A stretch of DNA of 64,000 nt from NCBI RefSeq assembly GCF_021602345.1, contig NZ_BQID01000002.1:310001-374000 (forward strand), given 5' to 3'. This document shows positions 33,212 through 41,212 of this stretch, piece by piece. Source of the stretch: Pseudomonas pharyngis (GTDB lineage Bacteria; Pseudomonadota; Gammaproteobacteria; Pseudomonadales; Pseudomonadaceae). A model generated the notes under the pieces. It was not told the DNA's origin, made no database searches, and saw nothing but the letters and a program-made list of their open reading frames with translations. The position numbers were made by a program, and so were the translations under genes. Position 1 is the first letter of the stretch. Each line of letters starts with the position of its first letter.

Positions 33212-34147
33212 ATGCGATATCGACGCCTCGACCTTAATCTCTTGGTTGCGCTGGACGCCTTACTGAGCGAATGCAGCGTCAGCAGAGCGGCCGAGCGTTT
33301 GTGCCTGGGGCAGTCAGCTGCCAGCTCGGCATTGGGCCGCTTACGTGAACATTTCAATGACCCGTTGCTGGTGCAAGTGGGGCGCCGCCTGGAACCCACG
33401 GCGCTGGGCCTGGAGTTGCTGCCAAAAGTGCGTGCAGCGTTGGCGCTGACACGGGAAGTCGTCGACGCGGCACTAAGTTTTGATCCGGCGAACTGTGACC
33501 GGCACATCACCCTCGTAGCCTCCGATTACGTCGCCGACGTGCTGCTTCCGGCGGTCAGCCGTGTTTTGGCGCGTGTCGCTCCGAATATTCGCTTGAGCCT
33601 GCGCGACATGCCGGTGCCACGCGACGGCGATGTCGTCAGCGAAGCGCTGGATTATCGGCGCAGCGATTGTGTGGTCGTGCCGCAACGAACGCTGAATCCG
33701 GCCTATCCCCATATGCCGCTCATGACTGACCAGCTCTGTTGTATTGTCTGCGCCCAACAGCCACAGTTTGCCGAGCAACTGAGCATGGCTGACTATCGCG
33801 CGGCAGCGCATGTGGTGCGCGAGTTTGCCGACGGGCACAACTTGGCGATGGATGCCATGCACCTGCATGAACTCGGCATTGAACGGCAAGTGGCGGTGAC
33901 CGTTGAAAGCTTTGTGCTGATGCCGGAGTACATCGTTGGCACTGCGCGTATTGCCACGGTGTTTCAGCGACAGGCTCAGCGCTTCGCCCAGCGATATCCA
34001 TTGCGCGTCCATCCAGCACCGCTGGCGTTCCCCGAGGCTGTTCAAGTCTTGCAATGGCATCCCTATCAAGAGCATGACCCGGCCATGCAATGGTTTCGCG
34101 GCCTGCTTCTGGAACAGGCCGCGTTACTCGATCAACCCTCTGCCTGA
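33212..34147 (+). CDS. NodD-type LysR regulator (first copy)
   Basis: LysR-type regulator of 311 residues belonging to the NodD/NahR-like branch: it opens MRYRRLDLNLLVALDALL and shows AAERLCLGQSAASSALGRLREHF, LLVQVGRRLEPTALG and SFDPANCDRHITLVASDY. The ATG at 33212 is chosen because this family begins at this residue pattern; in-frame starts at 33155 and 33161 would add an atypical tail. It is a paralogue of the regulator at 37346-38308. A nod-box-like element lies 98 bp upstream. Its 3' end overlaps the convergent GlcG gene by 16 bases. Confidence 0.88.
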   Translation: MRYRRLDLNLLVALDALLSECSVSRAAERLCLGQSAASSALGRLREHFNDPLLVQVGRRLEPTALGLELLPKVRAALALTREVVDAALSFDPANCDRHITLVASDYVADVLLPAVSRVLARVAPNIRLSLRDMPVPRDGDVVSEALDYRRSDCVVVPQRTLNPAYPHMPLMTDQLCCIVCAQQPQFAEQLSMADYRAAAHVVREFADGHNLAMDAMHLHELGIERQVAVTVESFVLMPEYIVGTARIATVFQRQAQRFAQRYPLRVHPAPLAFPEAVQVLQWHPYQEHDPAMQWFRGLLLEQAALLDQPSA

Positions 34148-34578
34148 TCGCCGTTGTCGGCGACCAATCCGGCCTTGGCGATGGCCAGCAATGCGCAGCG
34201 CTCGTCGTTGTCCGAGGTATCGCCACTGATGCCGATGGCCCCGAGCACCACGCCCTCGGCATTCCGGATCAACACCCCGCCCGCCACGGGAATCACCTCG
34301 CCGCCGGTCAAACTGTTGATCGCGTCGAAAAACGCCGGCATTGCCTGCGCGCGTCGCGCCAGTTCACGGCCTCCAAAACCCATACCCAAGCAGCCACGCG
34401 CCTTGCCGTTGGCGATTTTCGTTCGCAGGAAAGTGGCGTGTTCGTCGCGCAGAACCGCCAATGGATGGCCGGCGGCATCCAGTACCGCGACGCCCAGAGG
34501 TTTGATCCCGGTTTCCCGAGCAAAGTGGATGGCGGCGCTCGCTATGTTCGTGGCAGTGAGCAGATCCAGTCGTTGCAT
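34132..34578 (-). CDS. GlcG/HbpS-family protein
   Basis: GlcG/HbpS-like (DUF336) protein of 148 residues: GVAVLDAAGHPLAVLRDE, FLRTKIANGKARGCLG, the PVAGGVLIRN and GAIGISGDTSDNDERCAL segments are characteristic. Family members bind haem or small molecules, or accompany degradative operons without a known reaction. ATG 34578 follows GAGGA by 8 bases and lies 11 bp past the amidohydrolase stop, so the two are one transcript. It overlaps the convergent LysR gene tail to tail. Confidence 0.87.
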   Translation of the reverse strand: MQRLDLLTATNIASAAIHFARETGIKPLGVAVLDAAGHPLAVLRDEHATFLRTKIANGKARGCLGMGFGGRELARRAQAMPAFFDAINSLTGGEVIPVAGGVLIRNAEGVVLGAIGISGDTSDNDERCALLAIAKAGLVADNGDQAEG

Positions 34579-34589
34579 GGTTTGTGTCC

Positions 34590-35939
34590 TCATACGGCCC
34601 ATTTACCCAATTGAGCAACGCGGTCGCGGGTGTAAAGATCCGTCCATTTCAGTGAGTTGAAATCGGACACCTGCTTGGGGTTGTAGGGGCTGCGATCCAT
34701 ACGTACCGGTTGGCCGGCCTTGTAAACGGCCTTCAGGCGCGAACGATCTTGAAGGATGCGGATGTCATCCAGCGGTGAACCGTCGAGCACGAGGAAGTCT
34801 GCCTGCTTACCCACTTGCAGGGTGCCGAGGGTTTCACCGCGTGGCATGCAGCGCGCACCGACAGCCGTCGCGGCGTATAGAGCTTCTGCTGTTGTGAAGC
34901 CGAGGCGTGTCACCAGCAGTTCCAGCTCACGGGCATGCCATTCGCCATAGGGCGTCACCGCAAAACCGCTATCACTGCCGCAGGCAAACGGTACGCCGGC
35001 CGCTTTGGCGCGTTTGAGTACCGCAGAACCGACCTCCAGTGTGCGAGCACAATAACCGGCATAACCGGTGCTGATGGCCGGATCATGGGGCTGGCAGAAA
35101 TCCACGGTGTTTTGCGGGAACGTCATGGTCGGGGCAAGGATGCTGCCGGCCTCAAGCAGCGCTTCGATGCACGCGTCGTCCATGTAAAAGGCATGAAAGA
35201 CCAGATCAACGCCCGCGCGCGCCGCGTACATCACGGCTTCGCGACCGTAGGCATGCGTGGCGACCTTGCAGCCGAGACGATGTGCTTCCTCGACCATTTC
35301 GAAGGTTTCGTCGGCAGTGAAGGCCGCAATGATTTCGCCGTTGGGGCGGCGGTGCGTGCCGTCCATGGCGATCTTGATCAGGTCAACGCCATCCTTGGCC
35401 TGCTTGCGGATCTCCGCGAGGGCGTCGCTTCGGCTGGTGACCAACTGCGCGGTGAAGTACTGCGGAGCGCCAACCCGACTCGGGAACCAGTCATTCAGAC
35501 TCTGCCGATTGGTGATGACGCGGCTGCTGGCCGCGATCCTCGGGCCTTTGAACAAACCAGCGGTCACCGCATTGCGCACGGCGATGCTGAGCTGGCCGCT
35601 GTCGCCGGGGCAGACCATGCTGGTGACGCCGGCGGCCAGCACGTGTTGCGCGAAGAACATCCCGCGCAACGCGCGAAATTCGTCGCTGGTCCATAGATCA
35701 ATGTCTTCTTCGCTTTGCGCGTTGCCGAAGGCCAGATGCGTGTGCACATCCACCAGCCCCGGCATCACGAAATCATCCCCCGCATCCACCTGTGTATCGC
35801 CTGGCTGGGGAGCGGGTGCCAACGCGGTAGCGCCGACGTAACTGAGCAGGCCGTTTTCGACGATCAATGTCTGTTGTTGGCGGGTCTCCAGTCCAGTGCC
35901 GTCGAACAGGGTCTGGCATTTCAGGTGCAGGGCAGTCAT
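34590..35939 (-). CDS. Imidazolonepropionase-like amidohydrolase
   Basis: Metal-dependent amidohydrolase of 449 residues in the imidazolonepropionase-like/Xaa-Pro dipeptidase-related group. Metal ligands appear as VDVHTHL, Lys in LIKIAMDG, His in VATHAYG and VFHAFYM, and Asp in GSDSGF. The small N-terminal beta-sandwich (LFDGTGLETR) and C-terminal closing strands (VGKQADFLVLDGSPLDD) are complete. No signal peptide. It heads a two-gene unit with the GlcG-like gene; a palindrome (36024-36040) lies 85 bp upstream. Substrate unknown; hydrolysis of an amide or lactam in the catabolic cluster is likely. Confidence 0.9.
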   Translation of the reverse strand: MTALHLKCQTLFDGTGLETRQQQTLIVENGLLSYVGATALAPAPQPGDTQVDAGDDFVMPGLVDVHTHLAFGNAQSEEDIDLWTSDEFRALRGMFFAQHVLAAGVTSMVCPGDSGQLSIAVRNAVTAGLFKGPRIAASSRVITNRQSLNDWFPSRVGAPQYFTAQLVTSRSDALAEIRKQAKDGVDLIKIAMDGTHRRPNGEIIAAFTADETFEMVEEAHRLGCKVATHAYGREAVMYAARAGVDLVFHAFYMDDACIEALLEAGSILAPTMTFPQNTVDFCQPHDPAISTGYAGYCARTLEVGSAVLKRAKAAGVPFACGSDSGFAVTPYGEWHARELELLVTRLGFTTAEALYAATAVGARCMPRGETLGTLQVGKQADFLVLDGSPLDDIRILQDRSRLKAVYKAGQPVRMDRSPYNPKQVSDFNSLKWTDLYTRDRVAQLGKWAV

Positions 35940-36023
35940 GGCGTCTTCGCTTTGTGATTGTTCTGCAAAGAGAGGCTAGAGAGCAGGCGAGGGGACGACC
36001 AGCAGATTGCATCGATGGCTGCG

Positions 36024-36040
36024 TATTGACGGCGTCAATA
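36024..36040 (-). promoter_or_regulatory. Palindrome upstream of the amidohydrolase gene
   Basis: TATTGAC-GGC-GTCAATA, a perfect 7-bp inverted repeat with 3-base spacer, 85 bp upstream of the amidohydrolase ATG. It spans the 15-bp size of one nod-box half (ATT-N9-AAT in place of ATC-N9-GAT), so it may be a divergent relative of the elements listed here or the target of another regulator. Confidence 0.45.
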
Positions 36041-36069
36041 GGTGCGCCAGCGCTTGAATCCGTTAATGC

Positions 36070-36110
36070 AAAACGCCGGAAAATCGAAAGATTATCCGGC
36101 GTTTTTTTTT
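36070..36110. terminator. Bidirectional intrinsic terminator after the hydrolase gene
   Basis: Stem ACGCCGGA (36073-36080) with TCCGGCGT (36095-36102), 14-base loop. On the plus strand nine T residues follow; on the minus strand the stem is followed by TTT. It lies 19 bp beyond the stop of the minus-strand hydrolase gene and separates it from the amidohydrolase promoter. Confidence 0.8.
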
Positions 36111-36128
36111 GCGTGTTTTTTCAGTGGA

Positions 36129-37286
36129 TCAAGCGGTGCGACCGCCCAGGGTTTCGGCGATCCAGTCGGCAATGTAATGCCCGGCATTGATGCTGTTGTC
36201 GAAGCTCGAATGCTGCACGCCACCTTCACGTTCCGTGAAGATTTTCAGTTCACATTTTGGACTGTTGACCAGTTGTTCGTAGGTGCGATGCGCCCACTTC
36301 AACGGAATCTGCGAATCCTGCTCGCCGTGGGTCACGAGGAACGGCACCTTGATCCGGTCGAGCACGCCGTCAAGGTGGACGTTTTCGGCGATGGTCATGA
36401 ACTCTTCGACGTTCTTGGCCCCCCACACCCAGCAGACATGCGCCCAGTAGTGCGGCACCGGGAAGCTGCCTTCCTTTTCCAGTCGACGCTTTTGCACATC
36501 ACGCCAGTCGTGGTTGGCGCCCCATACGACGCCACAGGCGAAGCGCGGTTCGAATGCGACCGCGCGCGGGCAGTAATACCCTCCAAGGGAGACACCTTCG
36601 AGCCCGATACGTTTGGCATCGATGTCGCTTCGGGTTTCCAGCCAATCCACCACGCGACTGGCCCAGTGCTCACTGTCAAATCGTGCGGTCAGGCCGTGCA
36701 GGCGCAGCGCTTCGCCGGTGCCAGGCTGGTCGATGATCAGCGAAGAGATGCCGCGTTTCGCCAGCCAGGCTGGCAGGCCCACGCGGTATTTCATTTCTTT
36801 GGTCGAGTCCAGACCGTTGACCTGCACCAGAATCGGCGCCGGCCCATCGACGCCTTCGGCGCGCACCAGCAAGCCGGAAAGGTGTTTGCCCTCATACGGG
36901 ATTTCCACCCGTTCACAGTTTTCACGCGACAGTTCGATGCCGCGCTTGAAGGTTTGCAGGAAGCGTTGATAGAGCTCGGTACGGCCCGGCGCGCCGTGGG
37001 CTTGCAGGCGCTCGCAGGTCAAATAATAGGTGGCGGCGCGGTTGTATTTTTCGCCAGCCGAGAGCATCCGGCCATTGCCTTCGTCTTCCTCGGCCAGACC
37101 GCAGAGCTTGTCGGCCATTTTCGCCCAGGTTTCGCGAAAGGCGCGGGTGCCGGCCGCGTCTGGCTGTTTCGCAGCCTCTTGCAGCGGGGCGCACATCGCT
37201 TCGATTTCACCCATGCGGGCGCCCATTTCAATGGCCAGGTCGACAGAGAGATTCCAAACGTAGTTGGTCGGGAAATAGCGAAACAT
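36129..37286 (-). CDS. Alpha/beta hydrolase resembling C-C bond hydrolases (FrsA/pseudooxynicotine-hydrolase type)
   Basis: Hydrolase of 385 residues with a helical N-terminal cap region (about 1-130) and an alpha/beta hydrolase core. Nucleophile elbow GVSLGGYY (Ser about 230), acid in THGEQDSQIP and His near GGVQHSS are visible. Architecture resembles 2,6-dihydroxypseudooxynicotine hydrolase and FrsA-like proteins, which cleave carbon-carbon bonds beside a keto group. In the cluster it would suit the step after extradiol ring cleavage. A nod-box-like element lies 70 bp upstream inside the end of the regulator gene, and an intrinsic terminator follows. The reaction is inferred. Confidence 0.82.
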   Translation of the reverse strand: MFRYFPTNYVWNLSVDLAIEMGARMGEIEAMCAPLQEAAKQPDAAGTRAFRETWAKMADKLCGLAEEDEGNGRMLSAGEKYNRAATYYLTCERLQAHGAPGRTELYQRFLQTFKRGIELSRENCERVEIPYEGKHLSGLLVRAEGVDGPAPILVQVNGLDSTKEMKYRVGLPAWLAKRGISSLIIDQPGTGEALRLHGLTARFDSEHWASRVVDWLETRSDIDAKRIGLEGVSLGGYYCPRAVAFEPRFACGVVWGANHDWRDVQKRRLEKEGSFPVPHYWAHVCWVWGAKNVEEFMTIAENVHLDGVLDRIKVPFLVTHGEQDSQIPLKWAHRTYEQLVNSPKCELKIFTEREGGVQHSSFDNSINAGHYIADWIAETLGGRTA

Positions 37287-37345
37287 GATTATTGTTGTCC
37301 TTATGGTTGCCGTGGCATTCCCAAGGCACGTTAAGGATCACCCGG

Positions 37346-38308
37346 TTAATTGGCCAATCGTGACGGCGGATACGAGGTATCGCGCGATACGATAGGCACG
37401 TGTTGCAGCTGCTGGATGGATTCGCTGATGCGTTCGCGCAGCCAGCGGTGCATCGGGTCGCCGTCGACGCTGCGGTGCCACAACATGTACTCGCGCATGA
37501 CCGGGATTTTCACCGGCGGCGGCAGGATGCGCAGTGGCAGATAGTGCGCGTAGAGGTTCGCCAGACGTTGGTGCATCGTGGCGATGCGCTGCGTGCCGAC
37601 GATCAATTGCGGCAAGGTATTGAAGTCGCTGGTGATCACTTCAATGCGCCGATTGAAGCCGTATTGATTCATGAACCATTCTTCAATGCTCATGTGCCGA
37701 GTACGGCCGAAGCCTACCGAGACATGGCCCATCTCCATGTACTGCTCAAGGGTCAGGCTGTCGCCAACCTGCGTATTGCCTTGCCACACCACGCACACGT
37801 GCTCTTCTTCGAACAGCAGGTGCGAAGGGTGGCCATCAATGATGTAGCGCTCGGGGACAATCATCAGGTCGACCTCGCCACGTACCAGCAACTCGCCGGA
37901 GTTGTCGCTGGGGCCAAGCATTTCGAACGTGATATTGGGCGCTTCCTGATGAATGTTCTGGATCACCTGGGCGAACAGCACGCTGATCAGATAATCCGAG
38001 GTCACCAAACGAAAATGTCGCTTGCTGGTCGCCGGATCGAACACCGGTTTGGCGGTAATCGAGGACTGAATCGTTAGCAGTACTTCACGCACCGGTTTCG
38101 CCAGTTCCGTGGCATAGGGTGTGGGCTGCATCCGGCGTCCCACCTGGACCAGCAGCTCATCCTCGAAGTAGGTGCGCAAACGCGCGAGCACGCCGCTGGT
38201 GGCGGATTGGGTCATGTGCAGGCGTTCGGCAGCGCGGGTGATGTTCTGCTCTTCGAGCAACACATCGAGCGCGACCAGCAGGTTCAGATCCAGATGGTTG
38301 AAACGCAT
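37346..38308 (-). CDS. NodD-type LysR regulator (second copy)
   Basis: LysR-type regulator of 320 residues of the NodD-like branch: MRFNHLDLNLLVALDVLLEE, AAERLHMTQSATSGVLARL, LLVQVGRRMQPTPYA, FDPATSKRHFRLVTSDY. NodD-family proteins bind paired ATC-N9-GAT boxes. Such pairs stand between this gene and the dioxygenase, inside its own 3' end before the hydrolase gene, and before the monooxygenase, so it is the prime candidate for their regulator. Start ATG 38308 follows family convention; a frame to 38365 exists. It is a paralogue of the 33212-34147 protein. Confidence 0.9.
   Translation of the reverse strand: MRFNHLDLNLLVALDVLLEEQNITRAAERLHMTQSATSGVLARLRTYFEDELLVQVGRRMQPTPYATELAKPVREVLLTIQSSITAKPVFDPATSKRHFRLVTSDYLISVLFAQVIQNIHQEAPNITFEMLGPSDNSGELLVRGEVDLMIVPERYIIDGHPSHLLFEEEHVCVVWQGNTQVGDSLTLEQYMEMGHVSVGFGRTRHMSIEEWFMNQYGFNRRIEVITSDFNTLPQLIVGTQRIATMHQRLANLYAHYLPLRILPPPVKIPVMREYMLWHRSVDGDPMHRWLRERISESIQQLQHVPIVSRDTSYPPSRLAN
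37357..37393 (-). promoter_or_regulatory. nod-box-like element 3, before the hydrolase gene
   Basis: On the minus strand: ATC-GTATCGCGC-GAT, linker ACCTCGT, ATC-CGCCGTCAC-GAT, then TGGCCA. The two boxes start 22 bp apart, as in the other copies. The element lies within the last codons of the LysR gene, ends 70 bp before the hydrolase ATG and faces it. Confidence 0.7.
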
Positions 38309-38384
38309 GGGCAGGTCCGTTCTTGTATTTATTTTCGCAATACATTCGAACGAATCCATCGACACGTCAACCTTCGTCGCAGGT

Positions 38385-38421
38385 ATCGCGTTTGCCGATA
38401 GGTCGCATCCCGACTTGCGAT
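38385..38421 (+). promoter_or_regulatory. nod-box-like element 1, between LysR and the extradiol dioxygenase
   Basis: ATC-GCGTTTGCC-GAT, linker AGGTCGC, ATC-CCGACTTGC-GAT, then TAGTCA; box starts 22 bp apart. It is nearly identical over about 48 bases to element 2 before the FAD monooxygenase. It lies 77 bp upstream of the LysR start and 144 bp upstream of the dioxygenase start, so it could serve both divergent promoters. Confidence 0.75.
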
Positions 38422-38565
38422 TAGTCAGCTGTCAGCCCTTGCGCCAATCTTCGCCGCAGTCGGCCCTGCTGCCGACACCACCACCGGTTTCCAGTCAGGC
38501 CTGGCGCGCTGCAAGGCGTCCATGGCGACAGTCTCCGGATCATAATTTCAATGGAGTGGTAAGCC

Positions 38566-39507
38566 ATGAACATCATTGGCCTTGATGCCCTGATTTTTGG
38601 CGTCGATGACATTCAAACCTGCACCGATTGCCTGCGCGATTACGGCCTCGCGCCGGTTGGCGTTGACGGCGAGGGCGGGCGTTTCGAAGCGCTGGACGGC
38701 ACCGCCGTGATTATCCGCCGAGCCGACGATCCTGACTTGCCGGCGGCGATAGGCCCGGCGCCGTCGATTCGCGAGACGGTCTACGGGGTCGCTGCGATCA
38801 GCGATCTGGATGCCATCGAAGATGAGCTGGCCCGTGATCGCATCGTCCGTCGTGATCAGCACGGCGTGCTGCACAGCGTTGACGACATGGGTTTCGCCAT
38901 CGCTTTTCAAGTCAGCGTACGCAAGCCTTACAGCGCTCCGAATGACCTGACCAACGCCGCCGGCCATGCGCCACAGCGGCCGCTTAACCAGCCCGGCATT
39001 ACCCTCGATATGGGCGCTGTTCCGCGCACTTTGTCGCACGTGGTGTATTTCGTACCCGATGCAGCGAAAGCAGAAGCGTTCTACGCCGAGCGTCTGGGTT
39101 TTCGCACCACCGACACCTTCATTGGCGCCGGGCCGTTCATGCGCCCGGCCGGTTCTGACGATCACCATTGCCTTTTCATGATCCAGACCCCACCGCACAT
39201 GAAGGGCTGCGAACACTTCACCTTCCACATGGGCAGTGGCACCGAAGTGCTGCTGGCCGGGACGAGATTCGAGCAAAAGGGTTGGACCAGTTTCTGGGGC
39301 CCGGGCCGTCACCTGTTTGGCTCCAACTGGTTCTGGTACTTCAACAGTCCGCTGGGCTGCCACATCGAATACGACGCCGACATGGACAAGCACGATGACG
39401 CCTGGGAGGCCCGTCGCGCGCCGCTGTCGGCGGATAACTCGCAGCTGTTCCTGTTCAGCGCCAAAGAAAAATGGGCCCCCGGTGGCCCGCCGCCAAAACT
39501 CGGCTGA
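38566..39507 (+). CDS. Extradiol ring-cleavage dioxygenase, two-domain VOC family
   Basis: Type I extradiol dioxygenase-like protein of 313 residues with two vicinal-oxygen-chelate modules; the N-terminal one lacks metal ligands. The C-terminal module shows His in TLSHVVYFVPD, His in CEHFTFHMG and Glu in CHIEYDADMD, the usual 2-His-1-carboxylate iron site. It should cleave a catechol-type ring meta to the hydroxyls using O2. It opens the large plus-strand operon and is preceded by nod-box-like element 1. GTGG/GGAG-type ribosome binding site is weak. Substrate unknown. Confidence 0.88.
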   Translation: MNIIGLDALIFGVDDIQTCTDCLRDYGLAPVGVDGEGGRFEALDGTAVIIRRADDPDLPAAIGPAPSIRETVYGVAAISDLDAIEDELARDRIVRRDQHGVLHSVDDMGFAIAFQVSVRKPYSAPNDLTNAAGHAPQRPLNQPGITLDMGAVPRTLSHVVYFVPDAAKAEAFYAERLGFRTTDTFIGAGPFMRPAGSDDHHCLFMIQTPPHMKGCEHFTFHMGSGTEVLLAGTRFEQKGWTSFWGPGRHLFGSNWFWYFNSPLGCHIEYDADMDKHDDAWEARRAPLSADNSQLFLFSAKEKWAPGGPPPKLG

Positions 39508-39521
39508 GGGCCGCGCTGATC

Positions 39522-39884
39522 ATGAGCGGTATTGCGCAGCCATTGTGTCGGCTAGACGAACTGGAGGAGGGCCGGGCGCGCGGATTCGATCCGTTGGCGC
39601 AGGGCCGCGACAGCGTGTTCGTTCTGCGTCACGACAATCAGGTGCGGGTCTATCGCAACCGTTGTCCGCATCTGGACGTGCGTCTGGAGTATCGCAAGGA
39701 CCGCTTCCTGTCCGCCGATGGCCAGTTGATCGTCTGTTACGCCCACGGCGCGCAATTTCTGCCGGCGACGGGCAAGTGCATCTACGGCCCGTGCCTGGGC
39801 CAGAGGCTGGAGGCGCTGCCGTTCTGCGAGAAGGATGGCTGGCTGCTGTTACGAATGCCTGAAGAGTTGCCGCAGCCGGGATAA
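39522..39884 (+). CDS. Rieske [2Fe-2S] ferredoxin-like protein
   Basis: Stand-alone Rieske protein of 120 residues. Cluster ligands are in RCPHLDVRLE (Cys-X-His) and VCYAHGAQF (Cys-X2-His), with the conserved GKCIYGPC segment after the second pair. It is 14 bp after the dioxygenase gene and no oxygenase alpha subunit is adjacent, so it may carry electrons to a ring-hydroxylating enzyme elsewhere or keep the dioxygenase iron reduced, as XylT-type ferredoxins do. That second role is inference from position; XylT is a plant-type, not Rieske, ferredoxin. Confidence 0.87.
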   Translation: MSGIAQPLCRLDELEEGRARGFDPLAQGRDSVFVLRHDNQVRVYRNRCPHLDVRLEYRKDRFLSADGQLIVCYAHGAQFLPATGKCIYGPCLGQRLEALPFCEKDGWLLLRMPEELPQPG

Positions 39885-39892
39885 GTCGAGGT

Positions 39893-39929
39893 ATCGCGTA
39901 TGGCGATACATCGCATCCTTACTCGCGAT
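39893..39929 (+). promoter_or_regulatory. nod-box-like element 2, before the FAD monooxygenase
   Basis: ATC-GCGTATGGC-GAT, linker ACATCGC, ATC-CTTACTCGC-GAT, then TAGTCA; box starts 22 bp apart. It lies between the Rieske stop (39884) and the monooxygenase start (40019), in the plus orientation, 89 bp before the ATG. This means the monooxygenase has its own promoter inside the operon. Confidence 0.75.
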
Positions 39930-40018
39930 TAGTCAAATCCCTGCTTTGCCGGGAAGCTTCATCCAACGATGCCGTGCCCGACGCAGCATCGATCACAAGA
40001 ATAAAAAGAGAGAACACC

Positions 40019-41155
40019 ATGAGTACAGTGAACAACGTTCTGATCGTGGGCGGTGGTATCGGTGGCTTGTGCGCGGCCATCGCCTTGCGGCGTAAAGGTA
40101 TCGAGGTCGACCTGATCGAGCTCAAGTCCGAATGGACAGTCTATGGCGTCGGGATTATTCAACAGAGCAACGTCGTCCGTGAGATGGCCAAGCTGGGCGT
40201 TCTCGACGGTTATCTCGATGCCGCTTATGCCTTCGAAGACGTCGCCATCTATGGCCCGGGCGGGCAACAACTGGCGCGCATTCCGGGTCAGCGACTGGCC
40301 GGCCCGCAATACCCTGCCAACGTCGGCATTTCCCGCCTGGCGCTGCACAAAGTCCTCAGCGAAACCGCCCTGCAACTCGGCGCCAACGTGCGCTTGGGCT
40401 TGAGCGTGGAAACGCTGAACGACGATGGCACAGAGGTCGACGTGTTGTTCACCGACGGCAGTCGCGGCCGCTACGACCTGGTGGTCGGTGCCGACGGTCT
40501 GTTCTCGAAAGTGCGTAGCCTAGTCTTTGGCGATGCCTACACCCCGCGTTTCACTGGTCAGTCGGTGTGGCGCTACAACTTTCCCCGCGCGCCGCAGATC
40601 GATCATCTGGCCAACTATCAAAGCGCTGACGGCAACGCCGGGCTGGTGCCGCTGGCCGGCGATTTGATGTACCTGTTTCTGACGTCCCACGAACCGTCCA
40701 ATCCGTGGATGGATCCTGCCGATCTGGCTGCGCAAATGCGCCAGCGCCTGCAGGGTTTTACCGGGCTGATCGGCGAGCTGCGCGAGCAAATCACCGACAA
40801 CAGCCTGGTCGTCTACAAGCCGATGGAAGTGGTGTTCGTCGATGAGCCGTGGCATCGCGGACGCGTCCTGCTGATCGGCGATGCGGCCCACGCCACCACG
40901 CCGCACCTCGGTCAAGGCGCCGGCATGGCCATCGAAGACGCGATTGTGCTCAGCGAAGAACTCACTCGCGAGCAGTCCGCCTCCAGCAGCGTCGAACAGC
41001 AGCTGCAGCGCTTCATGGCGCGGCGTTTCGAGCGTTGCAAATACATCAGCGAAAGCTCGGTGCTGGCCGGCGACAAGGAAATGCAACACGACCGCGACTT
41101 CGATCGCATCGGTCTGGTCAAGCAAATGCTCGCGCGCACCGCCGAGCCGATCTAA
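40019..41155 (+). CDS. FAD-dependent aromatic-ring monooxygenase (class A)
   Basis: Single-component flavin hydroxylase of 378 residues. The FAD/NAD(P)H fingerprint is VGGGIGGLCAAIAL, DG motif YDLVVGADGLFSKVR, and the second FAD motif GDAAHATTPHLGQGAGMAIEDA (split: GDAAHATTPHLGQG). Relatives include salicylate 1-hydroxylase and 3-hydroxybenzoate 6-hydroxylase. It would hydroxylate a phenolic ring, producing a substrate for the extradiol dioxygenase. Controlled, by position, through nod-box-like element 2. Start ATG 40019 follows AAAGAGAGAACACC. Exact substrate unknown. Confidence 0.9.
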   Translation: MSTVNNVLIVGGGIGGLCAAIALRRKGIEVDLIELKSEWTVYGVGIIQQSNVVREMAKLGVLDGYLDAAYAFEDVAIYGPGGQQLARIPGQRLAGPQYPANVGISRLALHKVLSETALQLGANVRLGLSVETLNDDGTEVDVLFTDGSRGRYDLVVGADGLFSKVRSLVFGDAYTPRFTGQSVWRYNFPRAPQIDHLANYQSADGNAGLVPLAGDLMYLFLTSHEPSNPWMDPADLAAQMRQRLQGFTGLIGELREQITDNSLVVYKPMEVVFVDEPWHRGRVLLIGDAAHATTPHLGQGAGMAIEDAIVLSEELTREQSASSSVEQQLQRFMARRFERCKYISESSVLAGDKEMQHDRDFDRIGLVKQMLARTAEPI

Positions 41156-41212
41156 GTCCCACCTGCGACGCATCCACAGCAGTTACCACTATAAAAACAA
41201 GAGGTTAACGCG

